The position numbers and the translations under genes are program-made. From Gilliamella bombicola (GTDB taxonomy: Bacteria; Pseudomonadota; Gammaproteobacteria; Enterobacterales; Orbaceae), in the NCBI RefSeq assembly GCF_900094945.1, contig NZ_FMAQ01000002.1, positions 58,751-122,750 of the forward strand: a stretch of 64,000 nt of DNA. The letters run 5' to 3'. Below are positions 49,832 through 57,708 of the stretch, in pieces; position 1 is the first letter of the stretch; the number at the start of each line of letters is the position of its first letter. The notes beneath the pieces are model-generated. The model did not search any database and was not told where the DNA came from. It saw nothing but the letters and a program-made list of their open reading frames with translations.

Positions 49832-50803
49832 TTATTTAAGATAATAATTTGAAAGAAATAAATTGTCGTTTTTTTTATAAGAGTTAATTAGCTTTTTCGT
49901 TCTTTCAATCATTTCTTTACGAACATATTCAGGCTCTAAACAAATACATTGATGCCCAAAACTCATCAAAATACCATAACTATAATCATCGTCAATAAAG
50001 TTAAAATCCACAATATATTGTTTATCGTTTAATTTATGAAGATCTTGTTCATCGCAGTAATCTAAAATACGTTCTAAAATGGAGTTATCTATTAATAATT
50101 TTATTTTAAAGACTCTTTTTTCCATGTCTTTTTCGAATGAAGAAAGTGCATCAGGTGTGGTTTGTTTAATAAATTTGGTATTCGTGATTTTTATATTAGA
50201 CATTTTAGACAGTTTAAATAGCCGAAAATCATTTCTACTTAAACAAAAAGCCTGCAAGTACCACTCTTTTTCTTTGAAAATGAGTTTATATGATTCAATT
50301 AGACGAGAATCTTGTTTATTTTTCAGTTTTATATACTCACAAGATAAACGCAATTGTTTATTTATTGCCTCTTTGATGATCGATATTTTATTATTAATAT
50401 TCTGTTTAGAAAGCCAAGGCGATAAATCAACAGTTAGTTGGCTTAGATCATTTCTTACTTGATTGAGATCGTGTTTTGATAAAAGACTTTTGATCTTTTC
50501 TAGCGTTCTCACATTTTCATCTTCATTTAAAATTGGTGAGGATAATAAGTTCAGGCCTTTTAATAATACAATGACATCTTCTTTAGTGAATAAACCTTTA
50601 CTAATTTTATAATTTTTTAAAATACTTATTCCACCAGCACTTCCTTGATACGTAATAATGGGTATACCAGCTCCCTCAATAACTTGTATATCTCGATAAA
50701 TAGTCCGCAATGATACATTTAATTTTTCTGCTAATTCTTTACCGCTTATTTTTTCTCTTTGAAGCAATACCATGATGATAGTAATTATACGATTAATTTT
50801 CAT
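49832..50803 (-). CDS. WYL-domain HTH regulator (YafY type)
   Basis: A 323-residue regulator with an N-terminal DeoR-like winged helix (GKELAEKLNVSLRTIYRDIQ), a spacer, and a WYL ligand-binding domain (LIFKEKEWYLQAFC, RLFKLSKM) followed by the C-terminal WCX extension. Such proteins sense small ligands. It is divergent from a VOC-family gene, so it probably controls it. Confidence 0.87.
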   Translation of the reverse strand: MKINRIITIIMVLLQREKISGKELAEKLNVSLRTIYRDIQVIEGAGIPIITYQGSAGGISILKNYKISKGLFTKEDVIVLLKGLNLLSSPILNEDENVRTLEKIKSLLSKHDLNQVRNDLSQLTVDLSPWLSKQNINNKISIIKEAINKQLRLSCEYIKLKNKQDSRLIESYKLIFKEKEWYLQAFCLSRNDFRLFKLSKMSNIKITNTKFIKQTTPDALSSFEKDMEKRVFKIKLLIDNSILERILDYCDEQDLHKLNDKQYIVDFNFIDDDYSYGILMSFGHQCICLEPEYVRKEMIERTKKLINSYKKNDNLFLSNYYLK

Positions 50804-50930
50804 GCTTTATGTTTACAAAATAATTTATATTAAATTTTAAATATGACATACAGTTGTCAGCAATGCTACATCATAATATAGATAACCAAAATTAAGTAAA
50901 TTAAATTTTATCACCAAAAGGAAACAAAAA

Positions 50931-51311
50931 ATGTTTAAACCTAATAGCGTTATTGTTTATGTCAAAGATGTCGATACTAGTACAGAATTTTACACAAAAA
51001 TACTAGGACGCCCACCTGTTGAAACTTATCCTGGTTTCGCTGTATTTTTATTGAATGATAATTTTATTTTGGGGCTACAAGGGGCTGATGAAATAACTCC
51101 AAAGGCACCCAATCATTATGGTGGTTTTGAGTTGTCATTTAGTGATGTAACAAAAAATGATGTAGATGAGATTTATTCGACATGGAAGAAACTAAACGTC
51201 AAAATTGAACTTGAACCCCAAATGCTCGATTTCGGATACACATTTGTAGGAAATGATCCCGATGGTCATCGTCTTCGGGTTTGTGCTACCGACACTTCAA
51301 AGTTTGAATAA
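50931..51311 (+). CDS. VOC-superfamily (glyoxalase/bleomycin-resistance-like) protein
   Basis: A 126-residue single VOC domain: NSVIVYVKDVDTSTEFYTKI, YPGFAVFLLNDNF and the terminal metal-site strand YTFVGNDPDGHRLRVCA. AAGGAAAC is a good ribosome site. Members bind or detoxify small molecules or degrade aldehydes; no specific function can be given. Likely regulated by the divergent WYL protein, a pair common in bacteria. Confidence 0.86.
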   Translation: MFKPNSVIVYVKDVDTSTEFYTKILGRPPVETYPGFAVFLLNDNFILGLQGADEITPKAPNHYGGFELSFSDVTKNDVDEIYSTWKKLNVKIELEPQMLDFGYTFVGNDPDGHRLRVCATDTSKFE

Positions 51312-51350
51312 AACATTATCTTAATAAATTAAAACAATGGGGCTTTTATT

Positions 51351-51760
51351 TGTAAATACCCCATAATTAGTACAAAATAGACATAGAAAATCATGCTGAT
51401 TGTTTTAGTGTTTTATACTCAATCGGCGTCATATTATTTAATGCTTCATGAGGTCTTTCGGTGTTATAACTGGTTAGCCATTCTTCGGTCATTCTCCTTG
51501 CTTGCTCTAGGTTGTTAAAAAGATACAAATCTAACACTTTAGTTCAATAAGTCCGGTTAAATCTTTCAATGTAACCATTTTGATATGGGCTACTGGGCTC
51601 AATATAATCAAGAGTGATACCGTGTGATATTGCCCCGTTGGAAAAGACTCTTCCAGTAAATTCCTGTCCATTATCTACTCGTATTTTGTTGAGTATAAAA
51701 CCCTAAGACAAGCAGGATTATTTTTTACTTGAATCTTGTACTAAGTTTGGGGTATTTACA
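51351..51760. mobile_element. Chimeric IS3-family remnant with two right ends
   Basis: Both outer ends begin TGTAAATACCCC when read inward (51351 on the plus strand; 51760 on the minus strand). Inside, the minus strand holds the 3' half of one orfB and the plus strand holds the last ~14 codons of another (EYKTLRQAGLFFT then TGA) up to the 51760 end. Two copies of the same element, in opposite orientation, have therefore lost everything except their 3' portions and are joined back to back near 51696. Confidence 0.75.
51391..51694 (-). pseudogene. IS3-family transposase OrfB, 3' fragment with internal stop
   Basis: The minus strand reads VDNGQEFTGR, LDYIEPSSPYQNGYIERFNR, then TY, a TGA stop, and continues in frame TKVLDLYLFNNLEQARRMTE, EWLTSYNTERPHEALNN, MTPIEYKTLKQSA, stop. 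The second Asp and the Glu of the DDE triad are visible (DNGQEF; GYIERFNR). The internal stop replaces a residue that is Arg in most family members. Confidence 0.85.
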
Positions 51761-52070
51761 TTAAAGTTCTTCGTTTCTTATTGTTATATATCATATTGTA
51801 TATACTCAAACACAGTTTATTTTATTATATGTAATATATTAAATTAAATAATATCCAATTAGGGGAAATAAGGGGGATTAATTGTTAATTTGTATAACTT
51901 TCTTGGAGAAAATACCTATTCGTTAATTTATAAAACATCTAAGAACTGTCTAGTTAATCAGTATGTTAATGCTAAGCTAATAATAATTTTGTTTAATGTT
52001 TTATTTGTAACAACATATACTCATCTTTTTGTCTAATCCACTATGCACTTTAAATATCAGCAAACCGTAA

Positions 52071-52166
52071 TTAAGGGCTGCACTCAAATTTATTAAATCT
52101 AAAATCATTGATACTAAATTTAAATGAAAATTTTTTGAATCCTTTTTTAATTTGGCTAGCTCTTTA
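52071..52166 (+). repeat. Promoter-bearing direct repeat, copy A
   Basis: From TTAAGGGCTGCACTCAAATT to CTCTTTA. It aligns with 52471-52560 over its full length with small gaps, and each copy lies just upstream of a small membrane-protein gene. Confidence 0.75.
52137..52166 (+). promoter_or_regulatory. Candidate ECF-sigma promoter A
   Basis: GAATCC (52137-52142), 17 bases, CTCTTTA (52160-52166), with T-run after the first box. The same two boxes at the same spacing occur before the sigma-factor gene. About 43 bases upstream of the first DUF2892-like gene. Confidence 0.6.
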
Positions 52167-52208
52167 TTAGTGAGATTAATCTTTAACCATAAAAAAGAGA
52201 GGTAGATG

Positions 52209-52409
52209 ATGAATTTTAAAAAAAATGTCCCTAGTTTTGAACGTGTATGTAGAGTTTTTATTGGCACGTGTATTGCTTGCTTGGGTTTTCTTTTTGCACC
52301 AACTAATTTAGTTATGTGGATAGCCATAGCAGTAGGATGTGTTTTAGCTTGTACTGGCGTTACGGGTTTTTGCCTTATGTGTTTTATCGCGAAAAGAAAA
52401 ATAGATTAA
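52209..52409 (+). CDS. Small DUF2892-like membrane protein A
   Basis: A 66-residue protein with two membrane spans (FIGTCIACLGFLFA; WIAIAVGCVLACTGVTGFCL). The lead-in FERVCRVFIG and the second span ending TGFCLMC match the DUF2892 plan (ERxxR...G...TGxCPxY), also found at the C-terminus of YgaP. AGAGG lies just before the tandem ATGs at 52206/52209. It is headed by the ECF-type promoter motif and followed by a long hairpin. Confidence 0.72.
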   Translation: MNFKKNVPSFERVCRVFIGTCIACLGFLFAPTNLVMWIAIAVGCVLACTGVTGFCLMCFIAKRKID

Positions 52410-52425
52410 ATCATTAATTGTAGTT

Positions 52426-52469
52426 TTCCTTGAAGTTCGGTACTCATAAAAACTATTTACTTCAAGGAA
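52426..52469 (+). terminator. Hairpin between the two small membrane-protein genes
   Basis: Perfect 11-bp stem TTCCTTGAAGT/ACTTCAAGGAA around a 22-base loop, immediately before repeat copy B. No long T-run, so termination is likely but unproven. Confidence 0.55.
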
Positions 52470-52470
52470 G

Positions 52471-52560
52471 CTAAAGACTGTACTCAGATTTATTGCACTT
52501 AAATTCATTAAAATTAAATGAATTTTTTTTGAATTCTTTTTTAGTTTTATATGCACTTTA
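52471..52560 (+). repeat. Promoter-bearing direct repeat, copy B
   Basis: From CTAAAGACTGTACTCAGATT to CACTTTA. See copy A at 52071; the two share the order of all blocks, most strongly around TTTTTTGAAT-CTTTTTTA. Confidence 0.75.
52531..52560 (+). promoter_or_regulatory. Candidate ECF-sigma promoter B
   Basis: GAATTC (52531-52536), 17 bases, CACTTTA (52554-52560). Same spacing as the other two copies with one change in each box; about 96 bases upstream of the second small membrane-protein gene. Confidence 0.55.
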
Positions 52561-52656
52561 TGTAAGCAGGTTTGCAACTTACATTTAAATGTGAATGGAA
52601 AACCATTTTCTTCGATTAAATTGCATACTAAACATAATAACTTTGGAGGCGAAAAT

Positions 52657-52899
52657 ATGTTTAAAAGTTCTTCTGTTGTAGTTCATTTGTTACGAGGGTG
52701 TCTAGGATTTGGGTTTTTAGGTTTAGCCATCTATTTGTTTATTCAAGGTGCTCTGTTAACTGTAGTGTTAGGGGGTTTTTCTGCTATTTGCGGATTTGTG
52801 GTATTGCGAGGATGCCCTGCTTGCTGGGTTATAGGTCTCATTCTTACTATTTATAATTCAGGTAAAACTTGTGAACCATGCGCAAAAAAAGATAAATAG
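52657..52899 (+). CDS. Small DUF2892-like membrane protein B
   Basis: An 80-residue protein from the ATG at 52657, which has GGAGG 9 bases upstream; a longer frame from 52591 lacks support. Two spans (GFLGLAIYLFIQGALLTVV; SAICGFVVL...CWVIGLILTIY). After the second span it has RGCPACW and a C-terminal CEPC motif, giving two CxxC pairs that could bind metal or form disulphides. It resembles protein A in plan and shares its upstream repeat, so the pair looks like an old duplication. Confidence 0.72.
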   Translation: MFKSSSVVVHLLRGCLGFGFLGLAIYLFIQGALLTVVLGGFSAICGFVVLRGCPACWVIGLILTIYNSGKTCEPCAKKDK

Positions 52900-53030
52900 T
52901 TTATATGCATATGTGAGGTGGTCGTAGATTGCATAGTTTTGATCCGAAATTTACTTGTTCTAATAGCTCTTAAAACAGAACTATGCACCCTAGAATGAAA
53001 GCCATAACATGGTGATAGAGTTTAGATAAG

Positions 53031-53311
53031 ATGTCGCAAGAAGATGAAAAAAATTATCTTCAAATAATATTCGTAAAAATTTGAAGAAATATATTTTGGG
53101 TGTGGGATTTATGATTGGTTGTATTGTACTAGTTCGAATGGTTTGGCATGGTTATTTTTTCGAGGAGACAAATAATGCTTATGTTCATGGGAATGTAAGT
53201 ATTGTGCCCACTAGAGTACCTGAAATTATAACTGATGTTCTAGTACTTGATAATCATAAAGTAAGAAAAGGCGATTTATTAGCTATTTTAGGGGATAGTT
53301 ACATTTTATGA
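53031..53311 (+). pseudogene. EmrA/HlyD-type adaptor, N-terminal fragment
   Basis: A first frame starts MSQEDEKNYLQ and shifts near 53060 into NNIRKNLKKYILGVGFMIGC, one membrane span, FEETNNAYVHGNVSIVPTRV and VRKGDLLAILGDSYIL before a stop. TNNAYVHGN...VPEI...VRKGDLLA is the start of EmrA-like membrane-fusion proteins (TDNAYV.GN...V..GD.L). Roughly 250 downstream residues are missing. Confidence 0.75.
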
Positions 53312-53490
53312 GAGAGGTTATTCTTCATAAAGAATTATGATGTTATTACCTACTTTCGATAGTAAAAAATTGATGGCATTATATAATAGATATAATTACT
53401 AGTTATTGATATATATCTTATAGTTATCATATTTTTAACACTTAAATATTACAGATTTTTATATTCTATTTAAAAAAATATAAAATATTT

Positions 53491-53520
53491 GAATCCTTTT
53501 TATAGAATTAAATCTCTTCT
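53491..53520 (+). promoter_or_regulatory. Candidate ECF-sigma promoter C (autoregulatory)
   Basis: GAATCC (53491-53496), 17 bases, CTCTTCT (53514-53520), 24 bases before the sigma-factor ATG. Boxes and spacing match promoter A exactly for GAATCC and CTCTT, though the spacer sequence differs. Confidence 0.6.
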
Positions 53521-53543
53521 ATGTAGATAAATAAGGAGTGTTT

Positions 53544-54089
53544 ATGAATAAAATTGATGAAAATCTTATCGTATTGGCTCGTTCTGGTGACCAAGTAGCT
53601 TTACTAAAATTACTTGAAATATGTCAACCAGATCTAAATCGTTTTTCAAGAAAAGTTTGTTCTAATGCTGAGGATGCTGAAGATGCTGTGCAGGTTGCTC
53701 TTTGGATTTTATATAAAAAAATAGAGGTCTTACGTACAATCTCTGCATTGTCATCATGGTTGTTTCGTATCATCGAACGAGAATGTTATCGAATTTTTAG
53801 GTCAAATAAAAAAAATTTTCATATGGCTCCAAATGAGGTAGAACAATTATATGAAGCTAATTATATTAGTAGCTCAGAACAATCAGTCTTAAAAATTGAC
53901 TTGAGTAGAGCAATAATTTCTCTTCCGGGCACTTATCGAACTGTCTTAATTCTAAGAGATATTAATGAATTAACAGCTCCAGAGGTGGCCGATATTCTTG
54001 GACTAAGCATTGAAGCAGTGAAAAGTAGACTTCATAGAGCTAGAAATATTGTACGGAAAAAATTGGAACTTAGTGGCCATTTTTCCTGA
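53544..54089 (+). CDS. ECF-type sigma-70 factor
   Basis: A 181-residue RNA polymerase sigma factor with only regions 2 and 4. Region 2 covers about residues 25-95 (AEDAEDAVQVALWILYKKI, then SSWLFRIIERECYRIF); region 4 is at about 125-175 (LPGTYRTVLILRDINEL, APEVADILGLSIEAVKSRLH, RARNIVRKKL). AAGGAG lies 5 bases before the ATG at 53544. No anti-sigma gene follows; the adjacent small membrane proteins could play that part, but this is speculation. The gene lies in a mobile, rearranged region. Confidence 0.9.
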   Translation: MNKIDENLIVLARSGDQVALLKLLEICQPDLNRFSRKVCSNAEDAEDAVQVALWILYKKIEVLRTISALSSWLFRIIERECYRIFRSNKKNFHMAPNEVEQLYEANYISSSEQSVLKIDLSRAIISLPGTYRTVLILRDINELTAPEVADILGLSIEAVKSRLHRARNIVRKKLELSGHFS

Positions 54090-54143
54090 ATATAATATTT
54101 AAGTGTCAGGATTTATAGTTTTTATAATTTTATAGGATTACTA

Positions 54144-54357
54144 ATGAACACTATGAATATTAAACTAGATAATACTACTTATCGAGGAATAAAAATATAG
54201 GCGACTAAATCAGTAGGTTAGTCAAAGTTACTAAAGAAACTTATATAGCTCCTAGTATTAGTTTTGTACCAGATAACATTTCGCACAAAATTTTTATTCC
54301 TGGGTCTGGGTTAAATGGTCAACCCTATTGTTTTCTCGTTGATATACAAACTTCAAA
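54144..54357 (+). pseudogene. Probable decayed small gene after the sigma factor
   Basis: An ATG with AGGA 9 bases upstream opens an 18-codon frame (MNTMNIKLDNTTYRGIKI, TAG at 54198). About 30 bases later another frame is open for over 45 codons without a start (VKVTKETYIAPSISFVPDNI, then SHKIFIPGSGLNGQPYCFLV) until it meets the IS remnant. The coding-like text on both sides of the break suggests a disrupted gene of unknown family in the sigma operon. Confidence 0.4.
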
Positions 54358-54727
54358 AGTAAGGGTAAAGCGTAAACAGCGCATTCCTCCACGATGCCCG
54401 GAAAGGTTATTAGTACCCAATAAATAAGGTGAATGTTGGTCAATGGATTTTATGAGTGACAGTAGTGGTAATCAACGTCGCTTTAGGACATTCAATGTCA
54501 TCGATGACTTTAATCGTGAGGCGCTAGGCATTGATATTGCAGTAAGCTTACCGGCAGGGAGAATTATCCGTTACTTAGATAAACTGGCTGAATATCATGG
54601 TTATCCAGTTATAACACCGAAAGACCTTATGAAGCATTAAATAATATGACTCCGATTGAATATAAAACACTAAAACAAGTAGTATTATTTTCTACTTGAA
54701 TCTTGTACTAAGTTTGGGGTATTTACA
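54358..54727 (+). mobile_element. IS3-family orfB remnant with internal deletion
   Basis: Plus-strand text reads RVKRKQRIPPRCPERLLVPN, a stop, then GECWSMDFMSDSSGNQRRFR, TFNVIDDFNREALGIDIAVS, LPAGRIIRYLDKLAEYHGYP, and after an out-of-frame junction near 54610 NTERPYEALNNMTPIEYKTL to the end. The 3' terminus (…AGTTTGGGGTATTTACA at 54727) is the same as that at 51760, so this is another copy of the same element. The first catalytic Asp (SMDFM) and the C-terminus remain; the middle is deleted. Confidence 0.82.
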
Positions 54728-54762
54728 TTGTCATCATTGATACTAATTCTAAAGAAGATTCC

Positions 54763-56292
54763 TTAATTAATGGGAACATTCTTCCTCTTCAACAAAAATA
54801 TGCTAAACAAGCAGATTATTGTACTAATAATAGTTAATATAGCTAATGTAAAATTGAAGGCACTATGATAACTCGTAATGATATCATTAAGCATAATTGG
54901 CTGAATATTTGTAGCAACATCAGATAGTGGCGCGGTGAGATTTCCACTAGCTACTGAATTTATCCAGTCTTCTATTACATCGATTGATGAATTATATTTT
55001 ATTAATAAATCTGGTAAAATACCATTAAGATTAGCTGTTAATAATGAACCATATAATACAACTGCTATGGCTTCACTACCTAAACGTAATGTATTCAATA
55101 AGCCAGCTGCCATACCTGTATGATGAGGTTCAACACAGCTTAACGCTAGCCCATCAACAAGTCCTGCTGTTAGTCCCATTCCAGCACCGATCATAAATAA
55201 TGCAAAACCGATTAGGTATAGTTGTCCATCAACACCACCAACTAAAAACAATAAAATTACGCCAAAAATCATTAAAATAAGGCTAATAAATATAATAGAT
55301 ATTGCGGAGACTCCGGATGAAACAATTTTTCCTGCCAGTAAAGGGCAGAATAATACGGGAACAGTTAATGTGATCATGATAATGCCAGCATAAGAAGGGC
55401 TGAACTGCATAACGCCAATTAAATAACTTGGATAATAGGTAAGTAAAGTAACAAAGCTGAAACTAGCAACAACAGGAACGAGAATCAAACCTACATATTT
55501 TTTATTTTTTAATAGCGTTAGATTTAACACTGGATTAGTGATCGATTTTTCATACATTACAAATATAACACCCGAAAGAAAGCTAACAACCAACAATATT
55601 AATGTTTTTATATTTAACCATCCCAATTGGGCGCTTTCACTAATTGAAAACATTAATAGAAACAAAACTATGGTGAAAATTATTGACCCAATTTTATCAA
55701 ATGGATGTTGATGTCTAGTGAGATTATCTTTTGTTATAGTTGGTGTCATTAGTATTACTACAGCCAAGACAGCGGTATGTAATATAAAAATAGCTCGCCA
55801 GTTGAATAAGTCTAACAAAAAACCTGATATTGTTGGGCCAAATGTAATACCTATGCCCGCTGTTGTTCCAAAAAATGCGAATGCTTTAGTTCTCTTCTCT
55901 CCATCAAAAGTTTTGATTAGTATGGCACTTCCACACGAGAATATAGCAGCACCACCCACACCGGCCAAACCTCGAGCTATATCAAGCATTAAAGGAGTAA
56001 TGGACATAGCGGATAATAAGGAAGCAACCGTATAGATAGTTGCACCTACTATAAATGATTTTTTATGACCAAAATTATCTGCGAATGATCCCCATAACAA
56101 AGTAAAACAAGCAAAGGTCAAATTAAAACTATTAACAACCCATTGTAGTGCAGTTAAATTAGCAGAGAGATCAGCACCTATAAATGGTAGTGCAATCGCG
56201 GTTCCTGAGATAGATGTTGGTACTACAAATACTGCAAGCAATATGGATATTAATACAATGGCTGTTTTGGGATTGTCAATTTTTTTGTTCAT
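54763..56292 (-). CDS. MFS drug/metabolite exporter, 14-span DHA2 type
   Basis: A 509-residue major-facilitator protein with about 14 spans. GSFADNFGHKKSFIVGA is the loop 2-3 motif, and the N-terminal TSISGTAIALPFIGADL, WVVNSFNLTFACFTLLWG and GTTAGIGITFGPTISGFL (motif C-like antiporter segment) place it with EmrB/QacA-type proton antiporters. It starts 11 bases after the P450 tail of the upstream pseudogene, so it was the third gene of an afsA-like/P450/exporter operon and likely exports that pathway's product. The gene itself appears intact. Confidence 0.9.
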   Translation of the reverse strand: MNKKIDNPKTAIVLISILLAVFVVPTSISGTAIALPFIGADLSANLTALQWVVNSFNLTFACFTLLWGSFADNFGHKKSFIVGATIYTVASLLSAMSITPLMLDIARGLAGVGGAAIFSCGSAILIKTFDGEKRTKAFAFFGTTAGIGITFGPTISGFLLDLFNWRAIFILHTAVLAVVILMTPTITKDNLTRHQHPFDKIGSIIFTIVLFLLMFSISESAQLGWLNIKTLILLVVSFLSGVIFVMYEKSITNPVLNLTLLKNKKYVGLILVPVVASFSFVTLLTYYPSYLIGVMQFSPSYAGIIMITLTVPVLFCPLLAGKIVSSGVSAISIIFISLILMIFGVILLFLVGGVDGQLYLIGFALFMIGAGMGLTAGLVDGLALSCVEPHHTGMAAGLLNTLRLGSEAIAVVLYGSLLTANLNGILPDLLIKYNSSIDVIEDWINSVASGNLTAPLSDVATNIQPIMLNDIITSYHSAFNFTLAILTIISTIICLFSIFLLKRKNVPIN

Positions 56293-56303
56293 TTGTAAGT
56301 TCT

Positions 56304-56796
56304 CTAGTTAAATATTTTACAACTCGCGACAGGTAATGTGTTAGGGCGTCTCAAAATAATTCCCTCATCCCAAGATATATCTTTAATAAATTTTTGGTCT
56401 AAGCTCAAATCGGGCAACAATGTGAGTAGTATTTTAATAACGGTACAAATTTCTAATCTAGCGAACTCTTGTCCCATACAGTTTTGCATCCCGTATCCAA
56501 GCTAAAAATAAATTTAGTTGAGTAAGATATGTTATACAAATGATGAGTAATACAAATTGATACTTGACGGAATACTTGTAACAATAGAGTTGCATCATAA
56601 TATCCATTTTCTACATCATTAAAGTACATGTGAGTTTTTGGTAGTTGAGCAGCAATAACGTTGCTATTATTAGACAATTGCTTCATGTCAGTAAGAAATA
56701 CTTCATTGATAGCTATTCTATGAACTAGTTGTTTTTTAATTGTTTGACAATTTTCTAAGAGGATAGAGTTTTTTTGTCAACAGAGGCGAGATTCAT
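56304..56796 (-). pseudogene. AfsA-like hotdog gene fused by deletion to a cytochrome P450 tail
   Basis: From ATG 56796 the frame reads MNLASVDKK, then breaks at a run of seven A (on the minus strand); one more A would restore it. The next frame gives LVHRIAINEVFLTDMKQL, VIAAQLPKTHMYF, YYDATLLLQVFRQVSICITH and TKFIF, the pattern of the AfsA (A-factor, gamma-butyrolactone synthesis) hotdog domain. Around 56505 it joins, out of frame, the end of a P450: LGYGMQNCMGQEFARLE, with the heme-ligand Cys, to RRPNTLPV and a stop at 56304. One AfsA repeat and about 60 P450 residues remain; the rest of both was deleted. Confidence 0.82.
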
Positions 56797-56990
56797 ATTT
56801 ATTCCCTTATTATTGTAAGTAATAAACTAAATAGTTTATGTTTTATTGATAATCTTGTAGTATGCTCAGCGGGTTGTATTTTACTTACACACAAGGTTTG
56901 AAATTTATCGAACCTTCTATTAATATTACATTTTTATCTAAATGTCAATTTTTTAAGCATTTAAATAAGAAAAAGAACTTATGAGAAAAA

Positions 56991-57284
56991 ATGAATTTAA
57001 TTAAAATATTTAAAGCATTAAGTGATCCAGCTCGTTTATGGATTATTCAAAGTTTAATACAAGATGCCCCTGGAGCTGAGAGGCATTGCACATCATTTGG
57101 GTTGCAATTAACAAAAGCTACTCGTTCACATCATTTCAAAATTTTAAGAGAGGCTGGACTCATATCTCAGGTAGATCGGGGGAATTGCTCTCTGGCAACT
57201 TTAAGAAGAAAAGAAATTGAAAAAGATTTTCCAGGCTTACTTGAGCTGATTTCTACTAAATGGAAACCCTCTGAAAAATTGTAG
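56991..57284 (+). CDS. ArsR-family winged-helix regulator
   Basis: A 97-residue regulator: IFKALSDPARLWIIQSLIQD is the ArsR N-terminal helix pair; the recognition region reads LTKATRSHHFKILREAGLI, followed by the wing SQVDRGNCSLATLRRKEI. The metal-binding ELCVCDL box is absent, so it is likely not an arsenic sensor. It is divergent from the afsA-like/P450/MFS unit and is the natural candidate to control it. Confidence 0.87.
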   Translation: MNLIKIFKALSDPARLWIIQSLIQDAPGAERHCTSFGLQLTKATRSHHFKILREAGLISQVDRGNCSLATLRRKEIEKDFPGLLELISTKWKPSEKL

Positions 57285-57320
57285 GAAGTATTTTCTCTAA
57301 TATTTAAAAAAAGATTAAAT

Positions 57321-57437
57321 TAACTTCCGCTATCCGCTCATTAAGTGACTTGTCCACGTTGACTAATAAACGCACCTTGCATGGGGTGATTACTGAGTTT
57401 AGTCAGTTATCAGTCAATATACCGGAGTTAATGAAAC
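57321..57437 (+). other. Coding-like remnant, unknown
   Basis: One frame is open across about 40 codons (LTSAIRSLSDLSTLTNKRTL, HGVITEFSQLSVNIPELM) with balanced amino-acid use, then runs into the IS fragment. No start or family is evident. It may be part of the lost conjugative element. Confidence 0.3.
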
Positions 57438-57690
57438 AGCCGCAGAAAATCACTTACAACGGCAATTTGATGTGGGTGATAAAAAGCAAATTGTTGTCGC
57501 GGATTTAACCTATATTCGAGTTAACCAACGTTGGAATTATTTATGTGTTTTAGTGAATTGATCCGATAGGCAGATTGTCGGTTATCATGTTGGTAAACAT
57601 AAAACGGCAGAGCTTGTCATGTCGGCATTAAGTCAAATTAAACAACCATTATCGAGATTGAATTTATTTCATTCAGACCGAGGGTAAGAG
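57424..57690 (+). pseudogene. IS3-family orfB fragment, inverted second copy
   Basis: Plus-strand codons VNETAAENHLQRQFDVGDKK, QIVVADLTYIRVNQRWNYLC, VLVN, stop, SDRQIVGYHVGKHKTAELVM, NLFHSDRG, stop are almost the same as the internal part of the complete element next door, which is on the other strand. It has two stops and ends exactly where that element's left inverted repeat begins. Confidence 0.88.
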
Positions 57691-57708
57691 TGGAATGGCA
57701 ACACATTT

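Larger units (their letters stand above)
51761..52208. other. Intergenic region upstream of the DUF2892-like gene
   Basis: No gene is supported. It ends with the ~96-bp repeat copy and ECF-type promoter motif described separately. Confidence 0.5.

Noticed and set aside
52900..53000. TTTTGATCC followed by CTCTT near 52943-52970, similar to the ECF-type motif
   Set aside because: Box differs (GATCC) and the spacer is 20, not 17, so it does not fit the three conserved copies.
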